DNA from: Callorhinus ursinus
Lineage: Eukaryota > Chordata > Mammalia > Carnivora > Otariidae
NCBI RefSeq assembly: GCF_003265705.1
Contig: NW_020312817.1
Location: 32,265,820 to 32,329,819 of the forward strand
Direction of reading: 5' to 3'
DNA length: 64,000 bases
The notes beneath the pieces are model-generated. The model ran no database searches. It saw only the letters and a list, made by a program, of their open reading frames with translations, and had not been told where the DNA came from. The position numbers and the translations under genes were made by a program. Shown here piece by piece: positions 56,803 to 64,000 of the stretch. Positions within the stretch are counted from its first letter, which is position 1; every line of letters begins with the position of its first letter.

Positions 56803-57016
56803 TCTTTTTCTTTTTTTTAAAGATTTTATTTATTTATTTAATTGATAGAGAGAGAGAGAGACAGCGAGAGAGGGAACACAAGCAGGGGGGAGCCGGAGAG
56901 GGAGAAGCAGGCTTCCCGCCGAGCAGGGAGCCCGATGCAGGGCTCAATCCCAGGACCCTGGGATCATGACCTGAGCCGAAGGCAGTCGCTTAACCAACTG
57001 AGCCACCAGGCGCCCC
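56803..57016 (-). mobile_element. SINEC (young-looking)
   Basis: AAAGATTTTATTTATTTATT, GA-rich, CTTCCCGCCGAGCAGGGAGC and final CCACCAGGCGCCCC. Flanking AACACATTT at both ends. Confidence 0.93.
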
Positions 57017-57664
57017 AACACATTTCACTATAGAATTTTAGAATACCAAATCCATTAGTGTCACCACAGATAGTATGAGTGGATAAAAATTTTCCAAAAC
57101 TGTTTTCATTTGAAAGTTCAATTTTTAACACTATCAACAAATACTGTCACTTTCCTTGAAGTGACAGGTATTTCATTTGTTTTTGAGAAATGTCTGCCAA
57201 ATACACAAGTCTGAATAACTACAGTCTGTCAGTCATTCTTTCAGGTAGTGTTTCATGAAGACAATGGCTAGTTCAGTTAGCAATTCAGTCATTCAGTGCT
57301 TTCCTTCACAACAAGCACCCTACTTTGATATGTAGCCTAAGTGCTTATGCGTGCTTCCTAATTGCCTCAGCTCTTCTCTTATCTGAGCCTTCTCCTGGCA
57401 TGCCAAGCTCTTGTTCTTGTTCTACCAGTAGTGACAAAAAAAAAAAATCCATGAGTCCATATGTAGTCCCCTTTTACTTCATTTCTTCATTCTATTTGTC
57501 TATCATCTCATTTTTATTATGAATACACATGCATACAAGAGTGCTCAATACAACACCTAGTGACTTCTGTAAGATTTTCTGTAGGTTAGATTCCTGGATA
57601 GACTTCTACCATGGGGTTACATATTTAAAATGTCAATGGATATCTTCTTAAAAAGAGTCCACTG

Positions 57665-57863
57665 GGGGACGCCTCAGTGGCTCAATTGTTAAGCGTCTGC
57701 CTTCGGCTCCGGTCATGATCCCAGGGTCCTGGGATGGAGCCCTCCATCGGGCTCCCTGCTCGGCGGGGAGTCTAGTTCTCCCTCTCCCACTCCCCCTGCT
57801 TGTGTTCCCTCTCTCGCTGTGTCTCTCTTTGTCAAATAAGTAAATAAAATCTTTAAAAAAAAA
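57665..57863 (+). mobile_element. SINEC (young-looking)
   Basis: GGGACGCCTCAGTGGCTCAA through AAGTAAATAAAATCTTT and an A tail. A perfect 14-bp target-site duplication AAAAGAGTCCACTG is at 57651-57664 and 57864-57877. Confidence 0.95.
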
Positions 57864-58079
57864 AAAAGAGTCCACTGATTTACCCTCCCACAAGTAGTAT
57901 ACGGGAGTCACAGTTTGACCAAACCCTCACAAAACTGAATATTGTCAATTTTAACTTTTAGAAAAATGTCTAGGTAATTGAAAAACAAGAATTTACAATT
58001 ATTTAGTTACTATTTTTTTGATTTGATTATTTTTAGTAGTGACCTTTTTTTTTTTGTCAAATCAACTTTGAAGCAGGAT

Positions 58080-59290
58080 TCATATCCAATAAGATAAATC
58101 TATTTTGATGTACTTTTGGGTGAGATTTTATGTAGTTATTCACTCTTGTAACCATAACCATAGTCAAGACATAAAACGGTCTTATTACCTTAAGAAGTTT
58201 CGTTATGCCCCATCCCCATTAATCACCATTATTGCCCCCAGGAAACCAGTGATCTGCTTTCTGTCACTACAGATTAGAATTCTAGAATATTAAAAAAATG
58301 GAATCATAGATCATCTTATTTGTCTAGTTTCTTAGCTAATTGTTTTTGAGATGCATCCATACTGTTGCTTTTACAACAACTTCATTCCTTTTAATTCTGA
58401 GTAGTATTCCATTGTATGGACATACCACAATTTGTATATCCATTTACATGTTGATGGATATTTGGGTTGTTTCCAGTTTGGGGCCATTACAAATAAAGCT
58501 GCTATGAACACTCACAAACAAGTTTTGTGTGAACATGTTTTCTTTCTTTTTTTTTTTAAAGATTTTTATTTATTGACAGAGAGAGACAGTGAGAGAGGGA
58601 ACACAAGCAGGGGGAGTGGGATAGGGAGAAGCAGGTTTCCTGCGGATCAGAGAGCCTGATGTGGGGCTCGATCCCAGGACTCTGGGATCATGACCTGAGC
58701 AGAAGGCAGACACTTAACGACTGAACCACCCAGGTGCCCCGTATGGACATGTTTTCATTTCTTCTGGGTAAAAACCTAGCAGTGGAATTGCCGGTAGTAC
58801 GGCTAGTTTATTTTTAATGTTACATAAAACAGCCAAACTCTCTTCCTAAGTGTTTGTACTAGAGTACATTCCCACAAGCAGTTGCTCCACATTCTTTTCA
58901 GCATTTGGCATTGTCAGTCTTTTTAATTACAGCCTTTCTATCTAATGAGTTTGTAGTATTTCACTGTAGTCTTAATTTGCATTTCCATAGGCTACTGATG
59001 TTGAACATATAGCTTCTTTCATAAAGTGTGTGAATTTTTTACCCACTTAAAAATATCAGGCTGTTATTCCAATCATTGAGTTGTAAAAGTTCCTTATATA
59101 CTCTGGATTCAAGTCCTTTGTTAGATAATGTATTGCAAATATGTTCTACCAATCTGTGGTTTACCTTTTTGTTTTTATGACAGTGTCTTTAGAAGAGCAA
59201 AAGTTTTTCATTTTATTGAAGTCCAATTCATTAATTTTTTATTTTATGGTTCTTGATTTTTGTGTCTTAAGAGATCTTTACCTATTCTTT
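58080..59290 (-). repeat. Old L1 sequence, antisense, split by a SINEC
   Basis: CCAGTGATCTGCTTTCTGTC, ATATTTGGGTTGTTTCCAGT, CTATGAACACTCACAAACAA and, after the SINEC, TTCTGGGTAAAAACCTAGCA and CATAGGCTACTGATGTTGAA are L1 3'-region sequence in reverse. Confidence 0.8.
58546..58739 (-). mobile_element. SINEC
   Basis: Poly-T, AAAGATTTTTATTTATTGAC and final CCACCCAGGTGCCC. Diverged target duplication around GAACATGTTTTC and GGACATGTTTTC within the L1. Confidence 0.93.
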
Positions 59291-59317
59291 ACTCCTTTAT
59301 TTTTACTGATTTTATTA

Positions 59318-59490
59318 AAAAATTTTATTTATTTGTCAGAGAGAGAGAGAGCATAAGCAGGGGGAGCAGCAGGCAGAGGGAGAAGCAAGCTCCCCACTGA
59401 GCCAGGAGCTCGATGTGGAACTCGATCCCAGGACCCTGGGATTATGACCTGAGCCTAAGGCAGACGCTTAACCAACTGAGCCACCCCAGC
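59318..59490 (-). mobile_element. SINEC, first of a head-to-tail pair
   Basis: AATTTTATTTATTTGTCAGA through AACTGAGCCACCCCAGCAG. It sits immediately before a second, older truncated SINEC. Confidence 0.9.
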
Positions 59491-59494
59491 AGCT

Positions 59495-59592
59495 TTATTT
59501 TTAAAAATTTTAAGTAATCTCTTGGGGCTTGAACTCACAACCCCAAGATCAAGAGTCACACTCTCCACCAATTGAGACAGCCAGGTGCCCCT
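59495..59592 (-). mobile_element. SINEC, short old variant
   Basis: TTTTAAGTAATCTCTTGGGG, CCAAGATCAAGAGTCACACT and AGACAGCCAGGTGCCCC. Confidence 0.85.
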
Positions 59593-59604
59593 TTGCTCCT
59601 TTCT

Positions 59605-59760
59605 TTTCAAAAGCAACTTTATTAAGGTAAAATTCACATAGAATGCAATTCATCCATTTAAAATGAACAATTCAATGTTTTTTCACACTATTTAAAGATT
59701 GGTGCAACTCATAAACTACTCCTGTAACTTTTAATGGTCATTCATTGCCATACCTTGAGC
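59605..59760 (-). repeat. Old L1 fragment, antisense
   Basis: AGCAACTTTATTAAGGTAAA and ATTTAAAATGAACAATTCAA resemble the L1 3' region also seen at 56.3 kb. Confidence 0.55.
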
Positions 59761-60295
59761 CCCAGTCTCAGCTTCTGTAGTAAGCACTACTTTTCCATCA
59801 GTCATCCATGGCTAGACTTCTAGGAATTACTAGATGTAATTCTCTTAGACAATCTCAATTATTCTCACCACTCAGCATTTCCCCAGGATTCAATTAGGGT
59901 GGTTTGATTACTATTGTAAGATCAGTGATCCCTTCTCTAATTTTCAACATTACTGGCTCTCTCTTTTTGCTCCTCAAAATATTATTGTCACACTTCTATT
60001 ATGGTAATTACCACACCATATTGCCATTTAATATTAAGTTTACATTTCAATCTTGACTAGACTCAATCTGAGGGAAGGAACTGTTTTATTCATCTTTGAA
60101 TCCCTGTTGCCAAGTACTATATGATGCCTAACAACATATATAGGCAGCATTGATGAAGTGTTAGCTGAATGAGTCAAATTAAACAAAAAAATCTTCCACA
60201 TTAACAAGAGGCTTTATTTCTTGGAGTACACAGAAGATTCTTTAAGTTCATTTGCACTTACAGTTCAGTCTAGTTTAGATTGTCTTTTAATTTTT

Positions 60296-60491
60296 TTTAA
60301 AAAGATTTTATTTATTTATTTGACAGAGAGAGACAGCGAGAGAGGGAACACAGCAAGGGGAGTATGAAAGGGAGAAGCAGGCTTCCTGCAGAGCAGGGAG
60401 CCCGATGAGGGGCTCAGGGCTCGATCCCATGCCGCTGGGATCATGACTCGAGCCAAAGGCAGCCACTTAACGGCTGAGCCACCCAGGGCCC
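60296..60491 (-). mobile_element. SINEC
   Basis: AAGATTTTATTTATTTATTT, GACAGAGAGAGACAGCGAGA and final GAGCCACCCAGGGCCC. A perfect 14-bp target-site duplication GTCTTTTAATTTTT is at 60282-60295 and 60492-60505. It lies 195 bp from SOS1 exon 5. Confidence 0.95.
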
Positions 60492-60610
60492 GTCTTTTAA
60501 TTTTTGATGTTGAATTTATTGAACCTGTTGTAGCAAATCTGAGATCATAGTCACTATGAATTAAATGCCACAACTTAAAAAAAAATTGACAAATTAGCAA
60601 TCATGAACTA

Positions 60611-60895
<285 letters not shown>

Positions 60896-61494
60896 CTAGA
60901 CAGAGATATAAAACAAGTACAATAAAATATGAATTTATAGTCGAAGTTACGCACTCTAAGTTGCTCTGCGAATACAGTTCTTAAGTGATAAAAAGCAGAT
61001 ACACAATAATCTCTTCTCGCCACTGCCCCGTGTGTCTTCTCTAGAACAGAATTCCCCATCTAATATACAAACCGCCTCCTCCAAGTCCTCCCCCAATACT
61101 AGTTAGTATCTGTCTCTCTTGTTAACCGATTACTTCAAGTTTGTTCCCAAATTCTATGTTGGATTTCTCTCTTAGTTTCCTGCTTCATACCCTTGCCATT
61201 ACCACCTCACCTCATTCCAAGGCCTCACCACCCTGTATCTGAATAATTCACAGTCTGCTAACTGGCCTCCTTGATTACATTTGTTGGAGACTGATCAAAA
61301 CCAGTCCTTATTATTATTAAAGAAGTCTACTATTCAAAGAAGTCTACTATTATTACTCTTGCTAAACCTCATCTTTCCACTTCTGTAAATTTCTACATCA
61401 CTATACCTATAACACAATGAAATAATATTTTATCTTGGATTACTTCCTGCTTGTTTCACAAATATAAGTTTCCCTTCATCTGGAGCCTTTTTTC

Positions 61495-61666
61495 TTTTTT
61501 AAGATTTTATTTATTTGAGAGAGAGCACGAGCAGGTGGCAGGGCAGAGGAAAAGGGAGAAGGAGGCTTCCTGCTAATCAGGGAGCTGGACAGCTCGATTC
61601 CAGGACCCCAGGATCATGACCAGAGTGGAAGGCAGAAGCTTAATGGACTGAGCCACCCAGGTGCCC
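61495..61666 (-). mobile_element. SINEC
   Basis: AAGATTTTATTTATTTGAGA through GAGCCACCCAGGTGCCC. Flanked by CTGGAGCCTT at 61480-61489 and 61667-61676. Confidence 0.94.
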
Positions 61667-62084
61667 CTGGAGCCTTGTTTTGTACTTCTTTTGCATCTCC
61701 TCCCGTGTGTGAGCTCACATTATGTACTCAAAAATATTTTACCTATCTGACTTATTTAAAAGTATCAAATATTTTACATTTACTGAAAAAAGCTATTTTA
61801 AAAACCAAATACTTCTTCATTTAGAAATATCAATACATTTGAAATCCTTCCTCAGATCAGGTGATTTTTACTCTGTATGTTCACATTCTGAAAGAACAAA
61901 TAAGCACTACAACATAATTAAGTGGACTTAGTAATCAGAAAGAATATTCCAAACCAGTGAGTATAGTGAGGAAAAAAAAAAATGGATTGAAATGCTTCAC
62001 CAGAAAATATTTTCTTTTCTACAAAGTCATTTTTAGAAAATGAAAATACCAAGGCAATCTAATGCAATAACTAAAAGCTTTAGA

Positions 62085-62310
62085 CTCAGATTTAAGAGTT
62101 TGCGTCTAGGCTTTGAAACTTCTCAGAAAATTCTGGACCAATTTATCTCTCTGAACTTCAGTTTCCCTTTTATAAGAGCATCTACCTTGGGGGTACCATA
62201 AAGACCAAATGAGATAAATTTCATTTTGCTTAACTTTCAAAAAATGTTTGCTCTTAATACCGTTATAATAAAACCGTACAAGTAGTAGCTACTGATAGTT
62301 AAGTATTGAA
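62085..62310 (+). repeat. MIR SINE
   Basis: TTTATCTCTCTGAACTTCAG followed by TTTCCCTTTTATAAGAGCAT and AAGACCAAATGAGATAAATT are in MIR order. Confidence 0.8.
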
Positions 62311-62374
62311 ATAAAACTCTCAAGAGTTTAATATTTTTACATTTTCAAAATTTGTTTTAAAAATCCATGATCTT

Positions 62375-62565
62375 GGGGCGCCTGGGTGGCTCAGTCATTA
62401 AGCATTTGCCTTCGGCTCAGGTCATGATCCCAGGGTCCTGGGATCGAGTCCCGCATCGGGCTCCCTGCTCCACGGAAGCCTGCTTCTCCCTCTCCCGCTC
62501 CCCCTGCTTGTGTTCCCTCTCTCACTGTGTCTCTCTCTGTGAAATAAATAAAATCTTAAAAAAAA
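62375..62565 (+). mobile_element. SINEC
   Basis: GGGGCGCCTGGGTGGCTCAG through GAAATAAATAAAATCTT and an A tail. Target-site duplication AAATCCATGATCTT (62361-62374) and AAATCCATAATCTT (62566-62579), one mismatch. Confidence 0.95.
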
Positions 62566-62701
62566 AAATCCATAATCTTCTAAGTGTCCCAATCAAAATA
62601 ACTTAAAGAATTTTACAAACAAGAGATTATTACTAGTATTAAACCCGCTTGCAGGAACACATAAAAGAAAAACTGCATGACATGTTTAGACAGTTTAGTA
62701 C

Positions 62702-62733
62702 TATATATATTTATATATATATATATATATATA
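62702..62733. repeat. (TA)n simple repeat
   Basis: TATATATAT with a single TTT interruption in intron 4. Confidence 0.95.
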
Positions 62734-62894
62734 TGTAAAATATTTTATTTCCATAAAATGTTATCTTGAGTACTTGCTGTTAGGTTACTGGAAATATATC
62801 CTAACACATAATATATAATTTTATTGTCTGAATAGTATGTTAGCATCCAATAAATCAGGAATAAAAATTTAAGAACAAAACATAGAGAAGATCA

Positions 62895-64000
<1,106 letters not shown>

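Overview
The window is vertebrate nuclear DNA, AT-rich and intron-dominated, from a carnivoran. At least 22 copies of the tRNA-Lys-derived carnivore SINE (SINEC) are scattered through it. They match the caniform/arctoid form (bear, panda, seal, mustelid type). I see neither the dog-specific SINEC_Cf head nor the felid body sequence. Species assignment below that level is not possible by eye.

One gene occupies essentially the whole window on the minus strand: SOS1 (Son of sevenless homolog 1), the Ras/Rac guanine-nucleotide exchange factor. Seventeen consecutive coding exons are present, exon 4 at 63068 down to exon 20 at 3769 in human numbering. They add up to 3001 nt, c.346 to c.3346, or residues 116-1116. 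All boundaries are GT-AG, the phases agree across every junction, and no exon contains a stop. Landmark residues fall at their known numbers (T266, W432, R552, L687/R688, W729, E846, F929, L938, E942), which checks the model independently. Exons 1-3 lie beyond the right edge and exons 21-23 beyond the left edge. The exons supply the second half of the histone-like domain, then the DH, PH, helical linker, REM and Cdc25 domains, and the start of the proline-rich Grb2-binding tail.

Layout from left to right: intron 20 (partial, 1-3768) with old hAT-type elements and a long inverted repeat; exons 20-18 (3769-5839); intron 17 (8 kb) with MIR/L2/L1 fragments, a MER20-like element and two SINECs; exons 17-16 separated by a 540-nt intron holding a (TG)n(GA)n tract; intron 15 with an L1 3' end, a SINEC and a HAL1/L1-like element split by a Tigger-like transposon; exons 15-11 (19991-24015), compact; intron 10 (8.8 kb), nearly free of young repeats; exons 10-9 (32861-34433); intron 8 (14 kb), a repeat-rich stretch with nested SINECs, an LTR split by a SINEC plus an RPL37A processed pseudogene, and a 1.9-kb L1; exons 8-7, separated by an intron of only 75 nt; intron 6, with an assembly gap (50077-50176) and antisense L1; exons 6, 5 and 4 with SINE-rich introns; and part of intron 3.

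I found no second functional gene, no RNA gene and no CRISPR array. The most notable non-coding observations are a SINEC fused directly to an RPL37A retropseudogene, a strong imperfect inverted repeat at about 971-1175, SINECs nested with perfect target-site duplications, a Tigger insertion whose empty site can be read in a related element elsewhere in the window, several unusual splice sites in SOS1, and inverted SINECs flanking exon 5.
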